From Azolla caroliniana (taxonomy: Eukaryota; Polypodiophyta): 64,000 nt of DNA. The stretch lies in assembly GCA_043228905.1 (NCBI GenBank), contig JBHGNT010000014.1, positions 15,128,001-15,192,000 of the forward strand, in the 5' to 3' direction. Both the position numbers and the translations under genes were made by a program. The notes under the pieces were generated by a model that was given only the letters and a program-made list of their open reading frames with translations, searched no databases and had not been told where the DNA came from. Of this stretch, positions 18,742 to 28,824 are shown one piece after another (position 1 is the stretch's first letter; the number at the start of each line of letters is the position of its first letter).

Positions 18742-21700
18742 TTAATCTGACTCATCCGGATCCATCTGTTGATCCGAGTCAGCTGTCTCCGACTCGTTCC
18801 AGCTCTTGTCCGAATCGGTACACTCCGATTCGACTTCCGGCTTCAGGCCTCTCACCACATCGGACCACTTCCGATTCTTGGCCTTCTCCATGCTTCCCTC
18901 GGCTTCTTTAGCCGGTGAATCGAAATCGAATTCTTCATTCGACTCCGCATCATGGTCAGTACCGTCGTGATGACCTCCGCACAGCATGCACTTCTCTTCC
19001 TGAGTGCACAACTCTTCTTCACAGTCGCTTGCTCCTTTCTGTTCGGATGTGTTGACTTCCTTCGTCGACTCGGCTTCCTTCATCTTCTTGTCTCCTCTTC
19101 TTCCGGCTCTCCTCTTACCGACGGGTTCAACAGTTTTTTGTCCTTTGCCCGTTTCGGTAGAGACTTTGCCCTTGCTTCTCCCCCTCAAGTGCGGCACGTC
19201 GAGATGCTGAATACCAAGCATGTCGGTAAAGTGCTGCAACTTGTCCGATCCGAGCGGCTTGGTGAAGATGTCGGCAACTTGCCGATCCGTATGAACATAC
19301 CGTAGGTCAACTTCACCGCTCAGGACCCGCTCACGCACGAAGTGGTAGTGCACCTCGATGTGCTTTGTGCGAGCATGGAACACAAGGTTCCTGGCGAGCT
19401 GCAGGCTGCTCATGTTATCGCAGTAAATCGGGATCGGGGTCGGTACCTCAATCCGCAAGTCTCGCAGCAGTCGCCGAAGCTAGATGGTTTCACAAGTGGC
19501 AACGGTAGCAGCCCGGTACTCAGCCTCAGTGCTTGACAAAGCCACTGTGGGCTGCTTCTTGTTGCTCCACGCAACGGCCGCGCTACCTATGGAGAACATG
19601 TATCCAGAAGTGGAGCGGCGATCAGACGCATCTCCGGCCCAGTCAGCATCTGTGTAACTGACAAGCTCTTTAGGTATACCTCGCCGGTATAGCAGTCCCC
19701 GGTCATTAGTGCCGCTGACATATCGTAATATTCGTTCCGCGCACTGAAGGTGCTCCACGGTCGGCTTCTGCATGAACTGACTTACCATGTCGACCGGATA
19801 GCTCATGTCGGGTCGGATGATGGTTAAGTAGATCAGTCTTCCGACAACCTGTCGGAACCGTTTCTCATTGCAGGCCGGTCCGGAGTTGGGACGAAGCTTC
19901 TGGTTCCGGTCCAGAGGTGTGGAGACAGGTCGACAATCCGTCATGCCGAACTTATACAACATATTCAACACGTAATGTCGTTGTGAGAGCAATATGCCGT
20001 CGGGGGTCCGGATCACTTCGATCCCAAGAAAATAATGAAGGTCCCCCAGGTCCTTCATTTCGAATGTGTCCGACAACTCGGACTTGACGCGGTTGATTTC
20101 GGGAAGACCAGGTCCAGTGATGACTAAATCATCCACATACAAGAGTATACATACCGGACCGTCAGAGCCTTGCTGGATGAACAACGAAGAGTCCGACTTA
20201 GAGACAACAAAACCCAGCTTACGCAACCGGTGCGTGATCTTCGCGTTCCAAGCTCGAGGGGCTTGCTTCAACTGTAAAGCGACTTCTTCAGTCGGCATAC
20301 CGCCGACTTGTTCATCTCCGATTGGAATCCGGGGGGCTGAGTCATAAAGACTTCTTCTTCAAGCTCTCCTTGAAGGAAGGCGTTCTTCACATCCATCTGG
20401 TGAAGATGCCACCCCCTTGCCGCAGCAACCGCCAGTACCACACGAACCGTCGTCATCTTCGCCACAGGAGCGAAGGTCTCGTCGTAGTTGATTCCGTGGG
20501 TCTGCGCGTATCCCTTCGCCACTAACCGGGCTTTGTACCGGTTAACAGAATCGTCGACGTTGTACTTGACCTTGTACACCCACTTGCATCCGATCGGTTT
20601 ACAATGACGGGGAGGATCAACTAGGTCCCAAGTTTCGTTGGCATCGAGTGCTCACATTTCTTCGTCCATAGCGGCACGCCAATTTGCGTCCTTTGCCGCT
20701 TCTGCGTAGCTCTCCGGCTCACGCACTTCTGTCACCTTAGTCATGTACGCATAATGATGCGCCATGTATTCATTGTACCCGTATCGCATGACGGCATCCT
20801 TCTGCCGGGTTGAGCGGCGCAACGCACCATCACCTGATTTGAGGCCCTTCTTGGCCAGTTCGTTCTTCGTTGCCGAAGATCCGCCTTTCTCCTTTCCGGA
20901 GTCGGATACGCACCGATCCGACTCATCGTTGCCGGTTTCGAATTCCGGCATCTTCCTCTTCCCCTTCTCTTTGCGCGTGAACCGTTTCCTCGGTTCCTTG
21001 CGCGGGGAGAGCACGACAGAGTCTCCACCACTTGCCGTCTCTTCATCCGACTGGTCCAACAGACTCAGTCGCTCGTTCGGTCCACTCAACCCTAACGATT
21101 CCGGACTCTCATCTTGAGTCCTGGCTTCATCATCCTCTGCCAAGGCTGATTCAGGCTCACTGGCCTGATCTTCCGACATTGGGTCGGGATCGGAAGTCGG
21201 AGTCGGTACGGAGTACCAGGATGCCGATTCATCGAACTCGACATCCCGGCTAACTCGGACTTCCTTCGTACGGGGGTTATAGCACTTATACCCCTTTTGC
21301 TCTTGCGCATAGTCGACTAGGATGCATTTTTCCGATTTTGCATCCAGCTTTCTCCGCTTCTGATCCGGCACATGCACATACGCTATGTTGCTGAATATCC
21401 GAAGGTGTCTTAAGTTCGGCTTGCGCCCGAAATACAGCTCATGAGCTGACACCTTGTCACCAATGCGGTTTTGTATGTAGACGGTCGTCCGGACCGACTC
21501 CGCCCAGTAGAACCGGGGCATGCTCTTCTTCTCCAGCATTGCCCTTGCCGCTTCGACGAGTGTCCGGTTCTTCCTTTCGGCCACACCGTTTTGCTCCGGT
21601 GTGTATCTGCAGCTGAACTCTCTCCGAATTCCCTTCTGCTGCAGATAACTAGTGAATTGGCCGGAAAAATATTCCTTTCCGCCATCCGACCTAAGGCATT

Positions 21701-22294
21701 TGATCTTCCTCTCCGATTCCCGTTCCACCATCTTCTGGAGGCTCCGGAAACAGTCGAAGACTTCGCTCTTCCGCTCAATGAGGTAGATCCAAGTATGTCG
21801 AGTATAGTCGTCGATGAAGGAGACAAAGTATCGGCTCCCGCCAAGGCTTACACTTTGTGCCGGTCCCCACACATCCGAATGGATGAGATCGAGCTTGTTA
21901 CGGCTCCAGTTCCGTTCGGTGGGGAATGGAAGCCGGTGTTGCTTCCCAAGTTGGCAGGCTTCACAAATTTCGGCTCTCCGGCCGCTGTACTTCGGCAAAC
22001 CGAAAACGACTTGTTTCGTTTGCAGGTCTTGAAGCCTCCGGTAGTTGACGTGGCCTATCCGCTTGTGCCACAGGTCGATGTCCGACTCGACCTTCTGTCG
22101 TTTCGCGAACAGAGCGGTGCCAAAGTCATTGGTGTTGAGGATAAACATCCTCCCGTCTCTGCGCCCTTGTGCAATGACTTCGCCCTCATCCTCAATGAAG
22201 CACCCGAGGTGCGTAAACCGCACCTGCATCCCCTGGTCGACAATCTGACCGACGGACACCAGGTTCTTCGTGATTGTCGGAATGTGTAATACGT
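18742..22294 (-). pseudogene. B pol: integrase, RT, RNase H and a C-terminal extension
   Basis: Minus-strand polyprotein resuming at VLHIPTITKNLVSVGQ after the C insertion. Domains: pre-integrase (LWHKRIGHVNYRRL, C..C..GKQHRLPF); integrase core D-D-E (LIHSDVWGP, SDGGKEYFS, NGVAERKNRTL); RT ([41 protein letters not shown]); RNase H (YTDADWAGDASDRRSTSGY, HARTKHIEVHYHFVRE, FTKPLG). Lesions: CGA to TGA at 20652-20654, a one-base deletion near 20285, and TGG to TAG at 19480-19482. After FTKPLGSDKLQHF the frame runs on ~160 residues to a TAA at 18742, a charged tail with a Cys/His cluster CMLCGGHHDGTDH. The extension is unusual for copia. Confidence 0.92.
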
Positions 22295-23094
22295 TGTCGT
22301 GAAGAAAACCGTCCATAGGCGGAATCGGCGCACCAAGGCGTGGGAACCGGTTCTTCACGCGCGCACGCTCCGAGTTGTACATAGAAACGAATTGAGAGGA
22401 TAATCGGCAGGAACGGGCCCTAACTCAAGTGGAGACAAAGACCGCGCGAACAGTCTTTTCGGTCGCGCGCGCGAACTGTACGAGTCGGCGGCGTAACTAC
22501 GCGGATCCGTGAAAAACGGAGCGGATCCCTGTCCAAAAGGGACAGGGAATAAAGCTGACACGACGGCCTGTTCGTCGGCCTATATAAGGAGCGGGAAAGA
22601 GCTGTTGCAGGGATCTGGCGCGGAGAGGACGAAGTGCTGTCGGACCGTTTCTGGACGCTTCGCTCTCTCTGTTTCCTTCCTTCTTGAGCTCCAAAGCTTT
22701 CTGTGCAGGGTTCCGGGGAGGCTCGCGCTGTTTCGAGGAACGCCCGAGTGCTTCCGGCAGCACCTCCGACCTGCTACCCCCCCCCCATTTCCCCGTTTGT
22801 GCGTCGAAGCGAACAGGCATCGGCATCTGTTCGCCGGCCTGTTCGGTTGCAACCAACCTGTGCCCCATCGGGGGTTGTAGTCGTGTTAGCCATTTTGTTA
22901 ATACACATATTTAGTCATTCGCATCCGTCTGTGTCGGTGTCTGTTCGCGTTCTCCGTGCTGAAGGGCCGTGTCCCTGTGTATCCCCGGTCCTGCGTAGCC
23001 GGTTCTCTCTCTTTCTCCTCCCTCGCTTGCTCTTTGGTTCGAGACCCCCGCGGTCCCGCCTCTATTCCACACGCACTTGCGTAATATCTCGACA
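22295..23094 (+). mobile_element. C 5' LTR with promoter
   Basis: TGTCGTGAAGAAAACCG...ATCTCGACA. CGTGAAGAA near the start can pair with TTCTTCACG ~45 nt downstream. The TATA box TATATAAGG is at 22581-22589, preceded by the inverted pair CGACGGCC/GGCCGACG-like. A C10 run lies near 22778. The U5 end carries GAGACCCCCGCGGTCCCGCC, also found in N and, diverged, in E. Confidence 0.93.
22581..22589 (+). promoter_or_regulatory. TATA box of element C
   Basis: TATATAAGG, the only strong TATA match in the LTR, ~515 bp before the LTR end, so R/U5 would be ~480 bp. The copy at 29111-29119 in the 3' LTR is identical. Confidence 0.6.
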
Positions 23095-23098
23095 TCTT

Positions 23099-23116
23099 TG
23101 GTGAACCCGACGTGAA
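23099..23116 (+). other. C primer-binding site, probably tRNA-Trp
   Basis: TGGTGAACCCGACGTGAA starts four bases after the LTR. It is the complement of a tRNA 3' end reading CACGTCGGGTTCACCA, which from memory is plant tRNA-Trp(CCA). D (54097-54114, minus) and E (from ~55301) have the same site. Confidence 0.75.
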
Positions 23117-23138
23117 AGAGGCGGCAGAAGAGCAGAAG

Positions 23139-25265
23139 ATGAGGGGGTCGGATCTCGCAGAGGCCATGGCTTCGGCCGTGGATCGGATCGTAAACGCGCG
23201 CGAGGGTACCGGTGCCCTCGACAGAGCTATTGAGGCGGTCGTCGGCACGATCGGCCGGTTCGATGGGAGGGATGCCACGAAGTATCTGGCGTCCTACGGT
23301 GCAGAAATGTTGATGCGGGACATTCCGGAAGAAAGGCGTCTTGCCGGTTTTCCCCGAGTGGCAATGCCGAGCATCCATGCGGAGGTGCTCGAGGTGCGGG
23401 CGGAGAGCCGTACCTGGGAGGAGTTCGAAGGTCGGCTCCTAGAGAAATACGGGCTGGACGACGCGCTCCGGCTTTCGAAGCGAAGGTTCATGGAATGGGT
23501 GGAGTCCCCGGGGAAGGGAAGAAACGCGTCGGCACTCCTCCGGGAGTTCGAGGAAAACTTTGCGCGCCTTTCGGCGCTCGACCGAACCATCCTGGACACG
23601 AGCCGGGTCTTGCTGTTTGTCAAGTCGGTCGACGAGCGGGATCGGGAGCAAGTGGGCCTCTTGCTGGAAACCGAAGACGGGCTCACTACCGACTGGGCGG
23701 CTGTCAGGAAGGTCTGTGGCCGTTTCGACAAACGGCGAGAATGGGCGGATAACGGGGCGACTGGGTCGGGCTCGGTCGCAGCAAGGAAGCTCGAACCAGC
23801 GCCACAGGTGCGCAAGGAAGAGACCCGGGAGTGGTTGGAAACCGGTTCGGCTTCGACCGGCGTAGTCAGAGGCTCAACCGGAGGAGCGGCGCTGGAGGAA
23901 TTGACGAAGGCGATAAAGGACCTCCAAATCGCGCAGGCCCGAAGGGAAGGAGGCGAACCGGCTCGTGACCGACGGCCGGCGGCAGGAAACAGGTGCATGT
24001 GGTGCGATGAAGTCGGCCACGTTCGGAAGGACTGCGGCGACTTCGCGGAGGCGCTGAGGGACAGGGTGGTGTACCTGTGGGAAGGACGGGTGCATGCCAG
24101 CGACACCCGAAGGGCCCTGAGCCGAAACGACGGAAAAGGTGGTATGAAAAGGTTGATGGAAGAGGCGGCGGCCCGACACGCGGAAACCGTCCACTACTCG
24201 GCGTCGGCCGGCATTCGAGTCGGGGGCGGCGAGGCCCGAAAGGAAAGCAAAGCCGGATTCTGGCCGACGATGCTGGAAGGCCTTGCCGGTGCAGGGCTTA
24301 AAAGGGAGGAATCGGACCGTGCGGAGAAACGGGTACGGGAGATGACCGGGTGGAGCGACCCGGTCGAGGAAAGGACGGGCTTCGTGGAAGCCGCTTGCCG
24401 GAACTACGAGGCTCTGGTAGAAGAGAAGCGGGTGGGAAAACCCGGGACGACCGGGCCCTCACAACGATACGAGACCCGGTCCGGGCCACGACGGGACGAA
24501 GCCGGCAGGGCCGGTACGCAAGATAAACCCCAGAAGGGCGGGTACCGTCTGGGGACGGAGATAGAAAGAACCACGGACTTACGAAAGGTCCTGGAGGAAC
24601 GGATCCTCGACAGCAAGGTGGAGCTGTCGCTACGGGAGGTGCTTGGAATCGCCAAGAAGGAGTTCCACGACTCCATCGTGGACTTGGTGAAACGGAAGAG
24701 GCTGTCAACGGAGACAGAACCGGAAAGACCGGTGGAAGTGCGGACGACGCACCTAGACGACATGGCGCTGGGAGACGAGTGGGCGGAAAGCCACTATTCG
24801 AGACCGCACTGGGCCCGAGCGACCACGGAAACCCCGGTGAAGATCGGCGATGTCCAGGAACCGGTGATAGCTTTGGTGGACCACGGATCGGAGATCAATT
24901 TGATGTCCATGGACTTCTATAAGAAGGGCAAATGGCCGATCAACACCAAGCACGGGTGGAAAATAAGGGCAGCAACGCGCGCCACCGAGGAACTGCACGG
25001 GGCCTGTCCGAATGTGCGAGTCAAGATCGGCGACGTCGAGATTGACCAGCACTTCTTCGTGCAGGAGACGTCTTCGCATCCGGTCATACTGGGAGAGCCG
25101 TACATCACGGCGGCGCGAATGGAGACCAAGGTGCTGGACAATGGTTCGGCCTATGCGCGGGTCAAGAGCCAGGACGGCCGCCATTCGGTCCAGTTTTTGA
25201 CGGTTAGGCCGAACCACGAGCGTAACCGCGACTCCCTCGGTTCCGATAACCGAGAGGATTTTTAG
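23139..25265 (+). CDS. Element C gag-protease polyprotein (708 aa)
   Basis: First in-frame ATG after the primer site is at 23139 (MRGSDLAEAMASAVDRIV). An N-terminal capsid-like region (residues ~1-215, including RVLLFVKSVDERDREQV and DGLTTDWAAVRKVC) is shared with the GAG-only elements D and E. A single CCHC knuckle CMWCDEVGHVRKDC lies at ~286-299. A spacer with HYSASAGIRV and DLRKVLEERILDSKVELSLREVLGIAKKEFHD is conserved in F. An aspartic protease has the box ALVDHGSEINLMS (~579-591): DHG replaces the usual DTG/DSG, and F keeps the same DHGSEIN. A downstream ILGEPYITA segment fits the protease. The frame ends TTTTTAG at 25265; pol overlaps in the -1 frame. Confidence 0.9.
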   Translation: MRGSDLAEAMASAVDRIVNAREGTGALDRAIEAVVGTIGRFDGRDATKYLASYGAEMLMRDIPEERRLAGFPRVAMPSIHAEVLEVRAESRTWEEFEGRLLEKYGLDDALRLSKRRFMEWVESPGKGRNASALLREFEENFARLSALDRTILDTSRVLLFVKSVDERDREQVGLLLETEDGLTTDWAAVRKVCGRFDKRREWADNGATGSGSVAARKLEPAPQVRKEETREWLETGSASTGVVRGSTGGAALEELTKAIKDLQIAQARREGGEPARDRRPAAGNRCMWCDEVGHVRKDCGDFAEALRDRVVYLWEGRVHASDTRRALSRNDGKGGMKRLMEEAAARHAETVHYSASAGIRVGGGEARKESKAGFWPTMLEGLAGAGLKREESDRAEKRVREMTGWSDPVEERTGFVEAACRNYEALVEEKRVGKPGTTGPSQRYETRSGPRRDEAGRAGTQDKPQKGGYRLGTEIERTTDLRKVLEERILDSKVELSLREVLGIAKKEFHDSIVDLVKRKRLSTETEPERPVEVRTTHLDDMALGDEWAESHYSRPHWARATTETPVKIGDVQEPVIALVDHGSEINLMSMDFYKKGKWPINTKHGWKIRAATRATEELHGACPNVRVKIGDVEIDQHFFVQETSSHPVILGEPYITAARMETKVLDNGSAYARVKSQDGRHSVQFLTVRPNHERNRDSLGSDNREDF

Positions 25266-28200
25266 AGAGGGCTGCCAAGGCGTGGGGCCGCGACAGTCCG
25301 GACACCCCGGGAAAACCCCACACCTGTACGATAAAACCGAAGAAACCTTGTACCATAGGTAGGGAATTTTTGTTCTCCGACAACGGAGCGTGTGCGATGG
25401 TCGGCATCGCCGGCCGAGAGAAAACAAAGACGGAGGCGAGACTTCGAGCGTGCGGAGTTCTCGGCCCGGACGAGGAAATCAACGGAGCCGTGGAGGCGGT
25501 CTCATTCGACGACACCTTGGGAATGCTGGGAAAGGTAGTCGAAGAAGGCCTTAACGACGACCGGACGATACCGGTGTGTTCCGAGGAGATGTACGAAGTC
25601 ATCGCGGACTTCGGTCGAGGGCTCGAGTCAGTTCGGACGGCCCACGTAAACACCAAGTACAAGACTGTGGACCGGAAGGTAAGGCCAGTAGCGGCACCCT
25701 TACCGGAGGACAGCGCGTCGAGAATCAAAGGGGTTGCATCAGACCCTAGTCTACGAGATCCGGCCTGCATAGGGCACACCTTCACTGACGAGACGCTCCG
25801 AGAGCTCAAAATCGGTGGGGGCGGGTTCCTACTGCCGGCGGAGGAAGACCGGTTTCGGAGAATGCTCGGAAGGCACGGGAAAGCCTTCGCATTCTCGCCG
25901 GAGGAAATCGGGTGCGTTGACCCGACGATCGTGGAGCCGATGGTGATATTCACGGTACCGCATGTACCATGGAATCTCAAGCCAATCCCGGTTCCGAGAG
26001 CTCACATCCCGAAATTGATGGAGCTGCTGAGGCAGAAAGTTGATATGGGAATTCTCGAGCCGTCGAGCGCCCCATATTCGAATCGATGGTTTACCGTACC
26101 GAAGAAAAACGGTTCGCTGCGCTTCATCCAGGACCTGCAGCCGGTCAATCGAGTGACCATTCGGAACGCAGGAATCAGACCGACCATAGACGAGTTCGCG
26201 GAGGCCTTCGCCGGAAGGTCAATTTACTCGGTCGGGGATCTATACTCAGGGTACGACCAGTTCCAGCTGGCCGTGGAGAGCAGAGACATTACGACGATGC
26301 GAACTCCCCTCGGCCTAGTTCGGATGTGTACACTGCCGCAAGGAGGGACCAACTCGGTGGCCCACATGGTGAATGCGATGAACAAGGTTCTGAGGGACTG
26401 TGTCCCGGACATTACCATGCCGTTTCTGGACGACATCCCGATCAAGGGATGCCCGGTGGAAGAAAAGGACGAGACGATCGGGCCGGACGGATGCCGGCAA
26501 TTCGTGGCGACGCACGTCGACGACTGCGAGAAGGTGCTGCAAAGGCTAGAGGATGCGAGACTCACCTTCTCCGGGGAGAAGTCGGCCTTCGGGCAGTCAG
26601 AAATCATGGTGGTCGGACACCTGTGCGGACCATATGGCTGGAAACCGTCTCCGGCGAAGGTAGAAGCCATCTCCGCGATGAAGCCCGACTGCAGCTCGGT
26701 CACGGAAGTACGGAGATTCCTGGGGGCATGCGCGTTCTACCACATATGGATCCCGCATTACGCACACGTCGCGGAGCCACTGTACGGGTTGCTGAAAAAG
26801 GGGCGAAGGTTCGAATGGCTAGACAAGCACGCGGAATCGGTCCGGAAGCTGAAAGAGGCCCTTGCAGCGGCACCGGCACTCCGGAAGGCGGTTTACGGGA
26901 AGGGTACCCCGGTATTCATAACGGTGGATACCAGTCCGACCGGGATCGGATGGGTCGTGAACCAGGAAGACGAGGACGGCAATCGGTTTCCGATCCGATT
27001 CGGCGCGAAAGTCCTCAGTGAACGGCAGCGAGGATACGCCCAGGTTAAACGCGAACTCTGGGGTATTGTTTCGGCGGTTAAGGCCGACAAAGACTACCTG
27101 ATAGGGACGGAAGTGATCATCGAGACGGATTGCCTGCCGATTCTCGGTATGGTTTCCGGATGCGCGACTCCGGACCTGGCGATGCTCAGGTGGATAGCGT
27201 ACATCAAGTCCCTGGACCCGGAAATACGACACATTTCCGGGAAAGACAACGCCATGGCCGACATGCTTTCGAGGGCGAGGTTCGACGACGAGGGCGGCAT
27301 GGTTTCGGAAGACGAAGAAGTCGGCGTGGATTTCTTCGAGGCGGCATACATAACGACCGACGGGATGAGCACTCCGGCGCTTAACGAGTTCGACGCGAGC
27401 AAGTACGACGGGGAATGGCTGCAGATCGGCGGGTTTTTGAAGACAATGACGCCCGATGCGTCATGGACGAAGGACGAGGCCAACCGGATCCGGAAGAAAG
27501 CATATCGATTCTTTCTCCGAGATGGGCATCTATGGAAGCACCCGAAGAAGAGGAACGGCGTCCCGCTCCGAGTGGTGGCGATGAAGGAAGAACAGGAGGA
27601 GCTGCTGACGGCCTACCACGACAGCCCTTGGGCTGGACACCGTGGAACATGGGCTACGTTTGAGAAACTAAAGGGGAAGTATTGGTGGCCGGGGCAGTAC
27701 CGGGACGTGCATCGGTTCGTGACAACTTGCGGGAGCTGTCAGATGCACTCCATAGTCCGACATCGGGACGAGCTTCACCCCACGTACCCTCCGACCATCC
27801 ACTTCAAATGGATGGTAGATCTGGTGACGATGCCAATGGGGGTAGGACAGATGCGGTACCTGGTCCTAGCGCGGGAGGATCTGACGAACCAAGTGGAAGG
27901 CCGGGCCCTTCCAAACAAAACGACCGCGGCCGTATGCCGGTTCCTAATCGAGGACGTGATATGCCGGTACGGGTGCGTCGGGAAGATCGTGGCTGACCGA
28001 GGGGAGTTGGACGCCGAAGAAGCCGCGGAGCTGTTCGACCGGCTGGGAGTCCAGCTCTCGCTCACCACTGCGTACAATCCGGAGGCGAATGGAAAGGTGG
28101 AGCGCGGACACGGACCGATCGTCAAGGCGTTGGTTCGGGCATGCGGAGGCCGAGCCGGTGACTGGCCGCGGCTGCTACCTTATGCTTTGTGGGCAGACCG

Positions 28201-28753
28201 GACCACGCACAGTTCGGTAACCGGGTACATGCCGACGGAGCTCATGTTCGGCCAGACGCCGATCATGCCGATTGAACGGACGATCTCCTCGTGGGCAACG
28301 GTCGACTGGAGGGACGAGATGAGCCGGGAGGAGTTGTTGGTCGCACGTATACGACAGCTCGAGCGGAGGCCGGAGGACGTGGCACTGGCTACGGAGAAGC
28401 TCCGGGTGGCGAGGACAAAGAACAAAGCCCGGTTCGACCGAACGCACCGGCTACGACCGAAGAAAATCGAAGAAGGTGACTGGGTGCTCGTCTACGACAG
28501 CAGCCTCGACAACTAGCACCGAGCCACACGGAAGTTCGCACGAAGGTGGTTCGGGCCTTACGTGGTACGGAGCGCCAATGACAACGGGACATATCACCTG
28601 GCGGAACTTGACGGCACGAGAATGGCGATACCGGTTGCAGGGAAGCGGATCAAAGCGTTCAAGAAGCGACACGACGACGAGCCAGACCCGGCTCTCCTGG
28701 TCGGCAGTGACGAACGATCCGAAAATGAAGAAGAACCGACGGGCGAGGAATGA
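25208..28753 (+). pseudogene. Element C pol: RT, RNase H, integrase (one nonsense codon)
   Basis: Open in the -1 frame relative to gag from 25208, with no ATG near the start; the first recognisable conserved segment follows ~25370. RT begins around RWFTVPKKNGSLRFIQDLQPVN, with DLYSGYDQFQL, LPQGGTNSVAHM and the catalytic box PFLDDIPIKG (FLDD at 26423-26434 instead of YxDD). RNase H has VDTSPTGIGW, YAQVKRELWG and IIETDCLPIL, ending ADMLSRARF. Integrase has H..H..C..C (HDSPWAGHRGTW...CGSCQMHS), D-D-E residues (MVDLVT, VADRGEL, NGKVERGH) and GPYVV. TAG at 28514-28516 replaces the Gln codon before HRATRKF; the frame then continues to TGA at 28753. No chromodomain. Confidence 0.92.
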
Positions 28754-28787
28754 AGACGGGCCGGTTTTCTCCGTCCCAACTCTCTTG

Positions 28788-28807
28788 GCGCATACCGGAG
28801 GATGCGC
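28788..28807 (+). other. C pre-PPT hairpin
   Basis: GCGCAT-ACCGGAGG-ATGCGC, a perfect 6-bp stem with an 8-nt loop, ending ~4 nt before the polypurine tract. D and E have GCACAT/ATGTGC with the same loop, a compensating G-C to A-T change. Confidence 0.8.
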
Positions 28808-28810
28808 GGT

Positions 28811-28824
28811 TAGGTGGGGGCGGA
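28811..28824 (+). other. C polypurine tract
   Basis: TAGGTGGGGGCGGA directly before the 3' LTR TGTCGTG. Confidence 0.8.

Noticed and set aside
22509-23104. Several 120-130 codon frames, duplicated at 29039-29685
   Set aside because: They are the two identical LTRs of element C; no homology and GC-rich sequence makes chance frames likely.
23294-24106. 270-codon minus-strand frame and similar antisense frames through element C
   Set aside because: Shadows of the GC-rich C gag-pol frames; the plus strand has the conserved domains.
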